A stretch of DNA of 46,359 bases from a virus. Position numbers and translations under genes: made by a program. Shown one piece after another: positions 24,083 through 31,179 of the stretch. Under the pieces are notes generated by a model, which was not told the DNA's origin, searched no databases, and saw nothing but the letters and a program-made list of their open reading frames with translations. How positions within the stretch are numbered: position 1 is the first letter of the stretch; each line of letters begins with the position of its first letter. Location of the stretch: positions 1 to 46,359 of IMG/VR virus record IMGVR_UViG_3300019881_000002; one strand, given 5' to 3'.

Positions 24083-24402
24083 TCGGCCTGGCTGACCAGC
24101 GCGTTGATGCCGCTACCCGAGGTGTTCGGACGACAGGAATACGTGAGTCGCAACAGCGCGCCGAACGAGTTCTGTGCGTCCACATACCCCTGCACACGCG
24201 GGTCCGGGCCGCCGACGACCACGGTCTCACCGGACCAGCGCGCGGTCGCCGGGGCCTTGAGCTGCTTCACCACCTCCGCCCGGCAGGCGGCGCTCGCGGC
24301 CTTCGTAGGGTCGGGCGCCGGTGTGGCGGGTGCAGCGGCCTTCCCGGTACCGCAGGCGGCCAGGGTGAGCGCGGCAAGGGCCGCGATGGCGATCGAGCGC
24401 AT
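24079..24402 (-). CDS. Secreted lipoprotein
   Basis: 107 residues, ATG with GGAGGG upstream. Signal peptide MRSIAIAALAALTLAAC with the lipobox L14-A-A-C17, then a linker (GKAAAPATPAPDPTKA) and an 80-residue domain with two cysteines (ACRAEVVKQL; LTYSCRPN) and a glycine/serine end. It would be anchored to the outer face of the membrane. Its place beside the integrase suggests expression in the lysogen, perhaps for exclusion of other phages or another surface change; this is inference. Convergent overlap with the GntR gene. Confidence 0.75.
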   Translation of the reverse strand: MRSIAIAALAALTLAACGTGKAAAPATPAPDPTKAASAACRAEVVKQLKAPATARWSGETVVVGGPDPRVQGYVDAQNSFGALLRLTYSCRPNTSGSGINALVSQAD

Positions 24403-24434
24403 GGGGTTCCCTCCGTCGTGCTCGTGAGACGCGC

Positions 24435-24698
24435 TCAGTGCGCGCCGGGATGGCTGGGGATCTTGGCCGGATGCGGCGGCAGCGTGGTGGTGACGTCGGT
24501 CGTGTGGCCCTGTGCGGGCGGGGCCGGGAAGTCGAGCCGGGTCCCCGCGGGCGTCATCGCGTGCAGGACGAGCGCGCCGGCCGCCCAGATGAGCCCGAAC
24601 AGGATGACGGCTGCGAGGCATCTCTGCCCGAGCGTCATCGGCTCAGGCTCGGCCTCGGGCGCGGACGGGCGTATGTCGTAGTCCATGAGCCGGCTCAC
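24435..24698 (-). CDS. Single-span membrane protein
   Basis: 87 residues from the GTG overlapping the previous stop (GTGA); the longer open frame upstream is basic shadow sequence. Cytoplasmic N-terminus, one membrane segment (CLAAVILFGLIWAAGALVL) and an extracytoplasmic proline/threonine/histidine-rich tail (TLPPHPAKIPSHPGAH). Function unknown; in the leftward operon near the integrase. Confidence 0.68.
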   Translation of the reverse strand: MSRLMDYDIRPSAPEAEPEPMTLGQRCLAAVILFGLIWAAGALVLHAMTPAGTRLDFPAPPAQGHTTDVTTTLPPHPAKIPSHPGAH

Positions 24699-24901
24699 GG
24701 CGCGAGCTCCAGCTCGACCGGCGGGACGTAGCCGACGGCGGGCGCGCACGGCTCCCCGCAGGCGAACACCTGCGAGCCGATGGTGGCCGAGTAGCCGACC
24801 GGGACGTGTGGCCGGTCGCTGGTGGTGAAGTCCTCGTTGCAGACGATGCAGGCGAGCCCGTTCGCCTGCTCGTTGTTCAGGTCGTGGAAGATCGCGTTCA
24901 C
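24695..24901 (-). CDS. Small zinc-ribbon-like protein
   Basis: 68 residues, GTG start. CIVC and a second CGEPC pair are spaced like a zinc ribbon (ACIVCNEDF ... VFACGEPCAP). It is the first gene of the leftward group that starts beside the attP candidate, 11 bases from it. Function unknown. Confidence 0.65.
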   Translation of the reverse strand: MNAIFHDLNNEQANGLACIVCNEDFTTSDRPHVPVGYSATIGSQVFACGEPCAPAVGYVPPVELELAP

Positions 24902-24912
24902 GGACGGTCCTT

Positions 24913-24960
24913 AGTGTGATTCAACATGTCTCTCGAACGAGAGGTTATGCTAATCACACT
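24913..24960. other. Putative attP site of the serine integrase
   Basis: A 48-bp imperfect palindrome directly before the integrase ATG. The outer arms AGTGTGATT (24913-24921) and AATCACACT (24952-24960), and the inner arms CTCTCG (24930-24935) and CGAGAG (24938-24943), share one centre at the dinucleotide AA (24936-24937). Length, two-fold arms, a non-palindromic central dinucleotide and position beside the gene all fit attP of large serine integrases. An operator for the divergent promoters is the alternative. Confidence 0.6.
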
Positions 24961-26403
24961 ATGACTGGCAATGGTGTACGCGCGGCCGTTTACTGCCGTA
25001 TCAGCCGCGACAGCGAAGGATCCGGGCTGGGCGTCGCCCGGCAGTTGAAGGCCTGCCGGGAACTCGCCGAGCGGCTCGGCTGGACCGTCGCCGAGGTCTA
25101 CATCGACAACTCCAGGTCGGCCTACGACCGGACCAAGAAGCGCCCCGAGTACGAACGGATGCTCGCCGACGTGCAGGCCGGGCGGATCGACGGCGTCCTG
25201 TGCTACGCCGTCGACCGGCTCACCCGCCACCCGATCGAGCTGGAACGCCTCGTCGAGGTTTTCGTCGCCAACCGTACGGCCGTACGGACGGTTGTCGGCG
25301 GGGAACTGGACCTCAACACCGAGGAGGGGCAGCTTCGCGCCCGGATCATGGGCAGCGTCGCCCGGTTCGAGTCCGGCCGCAAGGGTGAGCGGCTGCGCGC
25401 CAAGGCCGAGGAGATGGTCGCCGCCGGCAAGCGCCCGTGCGGCGGCCCCCGGCCGTTCGGCTACGACCGGCACTACGACGACCCCGGCAGCCCCCACCGG
25501 AAGATCACCGGCGAGACCGTCAACGAGCGGGAGGGCGAGGCGATCCGCGACGCCGCCGTGCGCCTCCTGGCGGGGGAGTCGATGCGGTCGGTGTCGGCGG
25601 CCTGGAGCGCCGAGGGTCTGCTGACGAGCATGGGCAACCCGTGGTCGATCACCTCGTTCCGGCAGATGATCACCAGCCCGCGCCTGGCGGGCATGATCGT
25701 GCACCGCGGGCGGGTCGTCGATGGTGTCCAGGCGCAGTGGCCGCCGATCCTGGAGCGGGAGACCCACGAGCAGTTGGCCGCGCTGCTGGCCGGCCGGGGC
25801 ACGCCGCGCGAGAGCAACGCCCGCCGGTTCTGGCTGACCGGCTTCGTGTTCTGCTCGTGCGGGACGGCCATGAGCGTCGGCAAGGCCGCCAGCGGCAAGC
25901 GCCGGTATGAGTGCAAGGCCAAGGCCGAGGGCGGGTGCGGAGGCCGTGTCGTCAGCCTCCCCGATCTTGAACGGTTCATGTCGGTCCTGGTGATCAGGCG
26001 ATTGCGCGACCCGCTGTTGCTGCACGACCTGGCGGTACGCGGCGACACCACGAAGGCCGAAACCAAGCTCCTCATGCACTCCATCGACCAGGACGAGCGC
26101 CGCCTGCCGTTGCTGGAGGACCAGCTCACCGACGGCGACCCGGCCGCGATCCCCGAGATCCGGGGCGCCCTGCGCAAGGTCCGCGCCCGTATCGCCGAGA
26201 ACCGCGACAGCCTGGCCCGGCTCGTCGGTGTCGACCCGCTGACAGGGGTGGACACCGACGACCTGGAGGACAGATGGGACTCACTCGACGTCGCGAGGAG
26301 GTCGGCGCTGCTGCGCGTGGCACGCATCTCCCGGATCGTGATCAAGCCGACGAGCCTGCGGGGACGCTTCGACCCTGACCGCATCGAGCTGGTTCCGACC
26401 TAA
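24961..26403 (+). CDS. int: Large serine integrase
   Basis: 480 residues from ATG 24961 (an upstream in-frame start would run through the attP palindrome). The catalytic domain has Ser15 (AAVYCRISRDSEGSGLGVAR), VLCYAVDRLTRHP and the glutamate/arginine helix (RIMGSVARFESGRKGER). The recombinase domain follows (GGPRPFGYD ... ITSFRQMITSPRLAGM), then a zinc ribbon (FCSCGTAMSVG ... YECKA ... GGCGG) and a coiled coil (about 365-430). It integrates the circular genome at a host attB and, with a directionality factor, excises it. No strong ribosome binding site precedes the ATG. Its end overlaps the convergent membrane-protein gene by four bases. Confidence 0.94.
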   Translation: MTGNGVRAAVYCRISRDSEGSGLGVARQLKACRELAERLGWTVAEVYIDNSRSAYDRTKKRPEYERMLADVQAGRIDGVLCYAVDRLTRHPIELERLVEVFVANRTAVRTVVGGELDLNTEEGQLRARIMGSVARFESGRKGERLRAKAEEMVAAGKRPCGGPRPFGYDRHYDDPGSPHRKITGETVNEREGEAIRDAAVRLLAGESMRSVSAAWSAEGLLTSMGNPWSITSFRQMITSPRLAGMIVHRGRVVDGVQAQWPPILERETHEQLAALLAGRGTPRESNARRFWLTGFVFCSCGTAMSVGKAASGKRRYECKAKAEGGCGGRVVSLPDLERFMSVLVIRRLRDPLLLHDLAVRGDTTKAETKLLMHSIDQDERRLPLLEDQLTDGDPAAIPEIRGALRKVRARIAENRDSLARLVGVDPLTGVDTDDLEDRWDSLDVARRSALLRVARISRIVIKPTSLRGRFDPDRIELVPT

Positions 26404-27023
26404 CTCCTGGGCGACAGCGGCAGCCGAAGCAGGCAGATGCGCAGCCTGGGCAGATAGATCCGGCACCACTGCGTAGTCGTCTCGGGTGGCCCGGGATCGA
26501 TCGGCGGCGGGGTCGTCACGGGAGGGGTGTCCGGTGGTGTACTGGGCGGACCGGAGGGATCGCCACCTGGCGGCGGCGCCGTGGTCGGCTCACTGCGGCT
26601 GGGCGCCGGCGAGGCGGGCGGTCCGCTCTTCGGTGGTCCGGCCGGCTGCGGTGTGCGGCCCGCCGGCGGAAGGGCTCCGTACGTCGGGGCCGGTGCGATG
26701 TCAGGGTCAGTGACGCCCGGCCCGGTGATGGCCGCCAGTGTGACGATGCCCGCTACCGCGCCGGTGACCACACCGCCCGCCGCGCCGGCGACGACCACCC
26801 GGTGCGCCGCCAGCCACCTCACCGCCAGCACGGCGCCGCCGAGGCTCGCCGGGATGAGGGCGAGCCCCCGCAGATGACTGCGACGCCCCCGCTCCCGGGC
26901 GATCTCGGCCTTGATGTCGCGCAGGGTGCGGACCGCGATGGCCGCGTTCTGCTGGGTCTGAGTGACGTTCTCCTCGGCCCGCGCGAGGAGGTCGTTGAGA
27001 TTCCTCATTCGTAGTGCTGGCAT
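26400..27023 (-). CDS. Membrane protein with proline-rich outer domain
   Basis: 207 residues. A helical cytoplasmic N-terminus (LNDLLARAEENVTQTQQNAA, VRTLRDIKAEIARERG) is followed by two hydrophobic segments (GLALIPASLGGAVLAVRWL; VVVAGAAGGVVTGAVAGIVT). An outer part of about 80 residues is built mainly from proline, threonine, serine and glycine (PPAGRTPQPAGPPKSGPP). It ends with CRIYLPRLRICLLRLPL. Function unknown; the leftward orientation beside the repressor suits expression in the lysogen. Confidence 0.7.
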   Translation of the reverse strand: MPALRMRNLNDLLARAEENVTQTQQNAAIAVRTLRDIKAEIARERGRRSHLRGLALIPASLGGAVLAVRWLAAHRVVVAGAAGGVVTGAVAGIVTLAAITGPGVTDPDIAPAPTYGALPPAGRTPQPAGPPKSGPPASPAPSRSEPTTAPPPGGDPSGPPSTPPDTPPVTTPPPIDPGPPETTTQWCRIYLPRLRICLLRLPLSPRS

Positions 27024-27211
27024 GTGTCACGTCCCCGTTGACGTTTCAGTCCTGGGACGCGTGTCGCGGGTCACGCGTACTCCACATAATGCGAGTTGTT
27101 CATGTTCGTCGGGTTACATGGCGGATGTCATGTGACAGGTGGTTACGTTCTTGTCACTATTGGACTCGTTATCAACATCCGCCAGAAGACCGTCAGCTCG
27201 TAGGAAGGTTC
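27024..27211. promoter_or_regulatory. Intergenic region rich in short palindromes
   Basis: No gene is visible in these 188 bases, which are AT-richer than their surroundings. They contain the inverted pair GGCGGATGT (27120-27128)/ACATCCGCC (27175-27183), TGTCA-tg-TGACA (27126-27137) and a hairpin GTAGGAA-gg-TTCCTAC (27200-27215) over the repressor stop codon. They probably hold the promoter of the leftward membrane-protein gene and the end of the repressor transcript. Confidence 0.45.
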
Positions 27212-27667
27212 CTACATTGCCTGCCGTGGTTCGTCCCGGCCGGACTCGCCTTTGAGCGATCCGGAGCCGCCGGAGTCCTTGCTGGTGATCTCACGGAGCA
27301 TCCGGCGTAGCTCGCTGTTCTCCTCGCGATCCCGCGCCTGCGCCTGCTCCAGGCGCTCCACTCGTTCAGTCAGCTCTTCGACGGTCGGCGGCGCGGTGTG
27401 TTCGCGCAACAGGTCCGCGATATCGCTCCGGCCGACCCCGGCAAACGCTTCGGCGGTGACGCCGACGACGGTCGCCATGCGTGCGATCGTCTTGACTCCG
27501 CGTGTTGACGTCATGTCTGACGCCTGCGTGTTGACGATCTGACGCCAGCGGGTGCCGCTGATGCCCGCGCGGTCACCGGCTTCGTTCTGGCTGACCTGCA
27601 TGCGCTCTCGGGCCTGCTCAAGGAGCCGCCCCTCGGGCGGTTGGTCAGAGCCTGGCGGGTTGCTCAT
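27212..27667 (-). CDS. Immunity repressor candidate (HTH plus coiled coil)
   Basis: 151 residues from ATG 27667; ATG 27676 is an alternative, and neither has a strong ribosome binding site. An HTH occupies about residues 15-75 (LLEQARERMQVSQNEAGDRA, SGTRWRQIVNTQASDM). The C-terminal third is a heptad-type coiled coil (VEELTERVERLEQAQARDRE) suited to dimerisation. It is divergent from a Cro-like gene across a region with two copies of a 12-bp palindrome. This is the CI/Cro layout, so it is the likely lysogeny repressor. No peptidase domain for SOS self-cleavage is seen. Confidence 0.78.
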   Translation of the reverse strand: MSNPPGSDQPPEGRLLEQARERMQVSQNEAGDRAGISGTRWRQIVNTQASDMTSTRGVKTIARMATVVGVTAEAFAGVGRSDIADLLREHTAPPTVEELTERVERLEQAQARDREENSELRRMLREITSKDSGGSGSLKGESGRDEPRQAM

Positions 27668-27682
27668 GGACGCCATGGTTGC

Positions 27683-27696
27683 TGCGAACGTTCGCA
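27683..27696. promoter_or_regulatory. Operator 1 (palindrome)
   Basis: TGCGAACGTTCGCA, a perfect 14-bp palindrome 15 bases upstream of the repressor start. It shares the 12-bp core GCGAACGTTCGC with the site at 27806-27821, so one protein should bind both. Confidence 0.75.
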
Positions 27697-27805
27697 AAGT
27701 CCAGTCAGAACTTGACTCGGCGGGTTATTGGTACGCCCTCATCTCCTGTAGGTAAGAAGTTACGGCCAGAAGATTCGCAAGAAACTTCGCGCTAGCCTCT
27801 GTACT

Positions 27806-27821
27806 TCGCGAACGTTCGCGA
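27806..27821. promoter_or_regulatory. Operator 2 (palindrome)
   Basis: TCGCGAACGTTCGCGA, a perfect 16-bp palindrome 14 bases upstream of the Cro-like gene. A TAGCCT hexamer at 27793-27798 just before it is a weak -10 candidate, so binding here would block early transcription. Extra TTCGC half-sites occur between the two operators. Confidence 0.75.
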
Positions 27822-27835
27822 GTAACTTCTCACTC

Positions 27836-28138
27836 ATGCGAGCACCCTCCAAGCCTTTGAATCAGGACCCGGAGGCCGTCCGAGAAGCACGACGGGCGGT
27901 CGAAGGCCTCAGCCAGTACCGCCTCGCCAAGCGGCTCGGCGTCGTGCGCAGCCTTATCTCCGAGATCGAGAAGGGAACGCGCAATGCTCAGCCCGAGCTA
28001 TTGCGCCGGATGGCAGCGATCTTTGATTGCCCTGTCTCGCAGCTTGAGGCGAGCGCGGCCACCGAGACCCCCGCTGTGGACCTGCGGCAGGTGCGGGACG
28101 AAGAACGAGGCGTTTCGCAGCAAATGCCGAGGGTGTAA
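27836..28138 (+). CDS. Cro-like XRE-family regulator
   Basis: 100 residues. A Cro/CI-type HTH spans about residues 15-70 (VREARRAVEGLSQYRLAKRL, VVRSLISEIEKGTRNA, PELLRRMAAIFDCPVSQLE), followed by a short polar tail. It is the first gene of the long rightward early operon, transcribed away from the repressor through operator 2. It likely acts as the Cro equivalent. Confidence 0.82.
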   Translation: MRAPSKPLNQDPEAVREARRAVEGLSQYRLAKRLGVVRSLISEIEKGTRNAQPELLRRMAAIFDCPVSQLEASAATETPAVDLRQVRDEERGVSQQMPRV

Positions 28139-28141
28139 CTG

Positions 28142-28291
28142 ATGGCCTTCGACCTCGACGCCGCGATCAACGAGCGCATCGACGAACTCCTCGCCGAGCT
28201 GCCACCCCTGGTCGACGACGACTACCACCACGCCGCCGCGATCCTCGCGACCGCCAAGCCGGCCGACCGCGAAGCGATCCCCGCGGCCTGA
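28142..28291 (+). CDS. 49-residue acidic helical protein
   Basis: ATG three bases after the previous stop with a GAGGGTG motif upstream. Reads MAFDLDAAINERIDELLAEL and continues PPLVDDDYHHAAAILATAKP to a TGA. Acidic and helical; no family recognised. A hairpin follows. Confidence 0.65.
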   Translation: MAFDLDAAINERIDELLAELPPLVDDDYHHAAAILATAKPADREAIPAA

Positions 28292-28303
28292 GAACGAAAG
28301 GGC

Positions 28304-28325
28304 CCTCGGCCACGCACGGCCGAGG
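28304..28325 (+). terminator. Hairpin after the first early genes
   Basis: CCTCGGCC (28304-28311) pairs with GGCCGAGG (28318-28325) across a six-base loop. No T-run. It could end or attenuate the short regulator transcript before the main early operon. Confidence 0.6.
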
Positions 28326-28370
28326 ACCCCGGCACGACCCCCACTCACAACCCGACAAGGAGCAGGACCC

Positions 28371-28595
28371 ATGCAGATCCACGGTAACGCGAACAGCCCC
28401 GAGTTCGAGCGGCTCATGACCCCGGCCGAGGTCGCCGCGTTCTTCCGCGTCGACCCCAAGACCGTCGTCCGGTGGGCGCAGGCCGGGCGGCTCGCTTCGA
28501 TCCGGACCCTGGGCGGGCACCGCCGGTACAAGGAGTCCGACGTGCTGACCGCGATGCAGAACGCCACGTACGGCCGGAACGGCGACGCGCGATGA
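28371..28595 (+). CDS. BldC-like winged-helix protein, excisionase candidate
   Basis: 74 residues with AAGGAG before the ATG. The domain EFERLMTPAEVAAFFRVDPK, TVVRWAQAGRLASIRTLGGH and RRYKESDV is the BldC/excisionase fold, close to residues 8-52 of the protein at 21270. In temperate actinophages such proteins serve as regulators or recombination directionality factors. Early-operon position supports either role. Overlaps the next gene by ATGA. Confidence 0.82.
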   Translation: MQIHGNANSPEFERLMTPAEVAAFFRVDPKTVVRWAQAGRLASIRTLGGHRRYKESDVLTAMQNATYGRNGDAR

Positions 28596-28834
28596 CCACC
28601 TACCGATACGCCGAGGTCGCGTGGCCGACCTCGAAGCGCCTCCAGTGCCCCGACTGCGGCAAGAAGCTCCGCCGCCAGACGACGTTCTCGCAGACCCTCA
28701 ACCCGTTCAACCGGAACGCCGAAGGGCAGCCGAAGACGCGGCAGGAGATCCTCGCCGAGCTGCGCGCGGAAGCGGCCGAGTGGGAGCAGACGCCCGAGCA
28801 GTGCACGCCGTGCTGGAACGGCGGCGCGCGATGA
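28592..28834 (+). CDS. Zinc-ribbon protein, unknown
   Basis: 80 residues from the ATG overlapping the previous stop. CPDCGKKLRRQTTF and CTPC at the C-terminus form a split zinc site, joined by a helical stretch (EILAELRAEAAEWEQ). It ends NGGAR, an ending it shares with another gene of this operon (29893). Function unknown. Confidence 0.7.
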   Translation: MTTYRYAEVAWPTSKRLQCPDCGKKLRRQTTFSQTLNPFNRNAEGQPKTRQEILAELRAEAAEWEQTPEQCTPCWNGGAR

Positions 28835-29196
28835 CCGGCCCCACCCCGAACGTGTCCCTGCTGCGGCAGACGCTCGCCTACATCGAGGCGCACCCGGAGG
28901 AGTGGAACCAGACCAACTGGCGGTGCGGCAGCACCGCGTGCTTCGCCGGACATGCCGCAATGCTCGACGGCGGCCAGTGGGAGGACGAGTTCAGCGACGA
29001 CCTACTCGCCCGAGATGACGACCCCGAGGCGAGCGTGTGGAAGTCGCAAGGCGGGCCGCCGGTCATCTCCGTTGAGCGCCGCGCCCGGCGGATCCTCGGT
29101 CTCACCGGGGCCGACGCCGGAGACCTGTTCTTCGGCTACAACGATCTCGATGATCTGCGCGCGTGGGTCGACGCGATCACGGGCGGTGCCTCATGA
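28831..29196 (+). CDS. Conserved actinophage early protein, unknown
   Basis: 121 residues from the ATG overlapping the previous stop. The pattern LRQTLAYIEAHPEEWNQTNW, CGSTACFAGHAAML and GLTGADAGDLFFGYNDLDD is one I associate with a family widespread in actinophages and mycobacteriophages, with a C-G-T-x-C-F-A-G-H core. The function is not known. Ends GGAS at a junction repeated twice more in this operon. Confidence 0.75.
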   Translation: MTGPTPNVSLLRQTLAYIEAHPEEWNQTNWRCGSTACFAGHAAMLDGGQWEDEFSDDLLARDDDPEASVWKSQGGPPVISVERRARRILGLTGADAGDLFFGYNDLDDLRAWVDAITGGAS

Positions 29197-29411
29197 GCGC
29201 CCCGCACACGTCCGACCTGGACCACGACCTGTTCGCCGCGCTGCACACCGCCGAGACCGTCTTCACCGCCGCCGGCTCGGGCACCGCACGCACCCACACC
29301 GCCGACGCCTGGCACGGCGCCGACCACTTCGAGGCCACCGCGCCGACGTCCACCGCCGCGCTCAGCCTGGCGATGACCGGCCTACGGGTCGCGATGGGCG
29401 GTGCCTCATGA
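29193..29411 (+). CDS. 72-residue protein, unknown
   Basis: ATG overlaps the previous stop. Rich in alanine, threonine and histidine (TSDLDHDLFAALHTAETVFT; RTHTADAWHGADHFEA); no cysteines or membrane segment. It ends in the same GGAS-stop/ATGA junction as the gene before it. Not recognised. Confidence 0.65.
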   Translation: MSAPHTSDLDHDLFAALHTAETVFTAAGSGTARTHTADAWHGADHFEATAPTSTAALSLAMTGLRVAMGGAS

Positions 29412-29893
29412 CCGCCATCGACCCGCGCGTGCCGATCTACCCACAGACATTCGGCGGCTTCCCCGGCTGCTACGAGTGCTTCCAGCGCAACGACACCATC
29501 GCCGCATGCCTCGACCCGCGCGACGGCGAGCTGCACCTGCTGTGCCGCGACTGCCACAGCGCGGTGGCCGCAGGACGCCCGCCCGTACTGCCGACCGGTG
29601 AGGTGCTGGCCGCCACCTGGCAGCGCATCGCCCGCTGGGACATCAACGGCGAGGTCGGCGACGAGCTGGCCGACCGGGCGCTGGATCGGCTGACCGGACA
29701 CCTGAACCCCGAGACGGCGGCGCTGGCGTACGAGGACCTCAAGGACGCCATCTTCTGGCGCGCCTACCTCGACAGCGACGCCTTCGACCTACTCACGATC
29801 GAGCCCAAGCACCGCGACGAGCTGATGCTCGCCGGCGCCGCCGAAGACGACATCAAGGCCGCGACACGGCGGCTCACGGGAGGCGCGAGATGA
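29408..29893 (+). CDS. Zinc-finger protein, unknown
   Basis: 161 residues from the ATG overlapping the previous stop. CYEC and CRDCH (FPGCYECFQRNDTIAACLDP; HLLCRDCHSAVAAG) form an N-terminal zinc finger. The rest is helical (ELADRALDRLTGHLNPETAA). Resembles small DNA-associated phage proteins but no family is recognised. Confidence 0.7.
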   Translation: MTAIDPRVPIYPQTFGGFPGCYECFQRNDTIAACLDPRDGELHLLCRDCHSAVAAGRPPVLPTGEVLAATWQRIARWDINGEVGDELADRALDRLTGHLNPETAALAYEDLKDAIFWRAYLDSDAFDLLTIEPKHRDELMLAGAAEDDIKAATRRLTGGAR

Positions 29894-30240
29894 GCGTCCG
29901 TACCGAGCAGACCCTGCGCCGCATGTGGGACGAGTCCCTCAAGCTGGCCGCCGACTCCAGCCGGTTGACCGAAGACGCGGACGAGTCCGCTGTCAACGCT
30001 GAGGCTGCCGAGAAGGCCGCCCGCGCGCACCGTCTGGCCGAGGAGAGCACCCGGAATGTCGGTGCCGCCATGGGGGCCGAGGCAGCCGACCTGGCCGACC
30101 TGGTGAACCGGGAACGGCAGGACGCGGGGCTGTCCCCGCTGGCGCCGGGTGACCCGTACCCGGCCGACCCGGCGCCCGTCGAGCAGCCGACACCGGACGA
30201 CACGCTCGTCGCATCCGTCCAGTCCGCCGGTGCCTCATGA
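29890..30240 (+). CDS. Helical acidic protein, unknown
   Basis: 116 residues, ATGA overlap at the start. Long helices rich in alanine and glutamate (RRMWDESLKLAADSSRLTED; NAEAAEKAARAHRLAEEST) suggest a coiled coil; the C-terminal 40 residues are proline/aspartate-rich. Its last codons repeat the GGTGCCTCATGA junction. Function unknown. Confidence 0.68.
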   Translation: MSVRTEQTLRRMWDESLKLAADSSRLTEDADESAVNAEAAEKAARAHRLAEESTRNVGAAMGAEAADLADLVNRERQDAGLSPLAPGDPYPADPAPVEQPTPDDTLVASVQSAGAS

Positions 30241-30620
30241 AGCGCCACGAGAGCCCCTGGCACAAGCTCACCGTCGAGACGATCCGGGTGCTCGGTGAGG
30301 GCGATGCTCGGGATGAACTGGACTTTCACGCCGAGCACCCCACCGAGTGCGACCAGCTGAAGTACGGCGAGACCTGCTGGTTCGATGGTGAGTTCTTCGA
30401 GTACGACGAGGAGCCGACCGAGCCCGGCATCTACCGGGCGCGTGTGTGGGTGGAGGGTCCGGACTACGCGGGCGAGTGGGATGGCGGCAGCGAGTGGGAG
30501 CCGCTCGTGCCCAGCAAGCTCGTCAAGCTGGCCGAGCAGCCGGGTCCCGGGGACACGCTCGTCGTGTCCGCGCAGTCCCCCGTCGAGACCCTCACCGACG
30601 GGCAGGTGGCGCAGCCGTGA
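30237..30620 (+). CDS. Acidic protein, unknown
   Basis: 127 residues from the ATG overlapping the previous stop. Very acidic and tryptophan-containing (WFDGEFFEYDEEPTEPGIYR; YAGEWDGGSEWEPLVPSKLV). The charge and surface-like composition would suit a DNA mimic or a binding protein, but this is only a compositional remark. Its C-terminus (GDTLVVSAQSPVETL) echoes that of the preceding protein (DDTLVASVQSAG), a sign of local duplication. Confidence 0.65.
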   Translation: MKRHESPWHKLTVETIRVLGEGDARDELDFHAEHPTECDQLKYGETCWFDGEFFEYDEEPTEPGIYRARVWVEGPDYAGEWDGGSEWEPLVPSKLVKLAEQPGPGDTLVVSAQSPVETLTDGQVAQP

Positions 30621-30946
30621 GCGGCGCCAAGGCCTCATACCGGCCCGACAAGAACGCTTGTGGCACCTGCCGCCGGACGACCGCCGCAGGCTTCCCCGTT
30701 GAGCACGACGAGTGCGCGGCCCGTGCCCGGCTCGTCGAGGCCCCCGACATGCCCGGCTACGAGGACCTCGTCGAGATGACGATGGAGCAGCGTGCCGCGC
30801 TTCCGGCTCGATTCCACATCCCCCGGTTCGACGACCTTGGGATGCCGAACATGTGGCTGTGCTGCGTCTGCTGGGAAGACGGCCTCGTCACCCAATGGCC
30901 GTGTGCAACGGCCCGTAAGTACGGGACCGAGGTGTTCACCCGATGA
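30617..30946 (+). CDS. Zinc-finger protein, unknown
   Basis: 109 residues from a GTG overlapping the previous stop. CGTCRRTTAAGF and CCVCWED give a split zinc site, with a helical middle (EDLVEMTMEQRAALPARF). Not recognised as a named family. Confidence 0.68.
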   Translation: MSGAKASYRPDKNACGTCRRTTAAGFPVEHDECAARARLVEAPDMPGYEDLVEMTMEQRAALPARFHIPRFDDLGMPNMWLCCVCWEDGLVTQWPCATARKYGTEVFTR

Positions 30947-31179
30947 TGCCCTCCCCGGACACCCTCGCCGCGATCCTCATGGCCGCCGTCGTGCTCCTGG
31001 CCGTCTGGATCATCTGCCGCACCGCCCCCGGCGCCGGTCCCCGCTACGTGCAGGCCCGCCGCTACCACCATGCCGGGCTGGCCCGCCACGCCCGCACGAG
31101 AGCCTCCGAGGCCGTCACCACCCCCATGCCCGCACTGGCCACCGTGCCGGACATCGCACCGTTCGTGAGGACCACCTGA
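30943..31179 (+). CDS. Single-span membrane protein
   Basis: 78 residues, ATGA overlap at the start. N-terminal membrane segment (LAAILMAAVVLLAVWIICRT) then a basic cytoplasmic part with histidines (RRYHHAGLARHARTRASEAV). Function unknown; one of three small membrane proteins in the early operon. Confidence 0.65.
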   Translation: MMPSPDTLAAILMAAVVLLAVWIICRTAPGAGPRYVQARRYHHAGLARHARTRASEAVTTPMPALATVPDIAPFVRTT

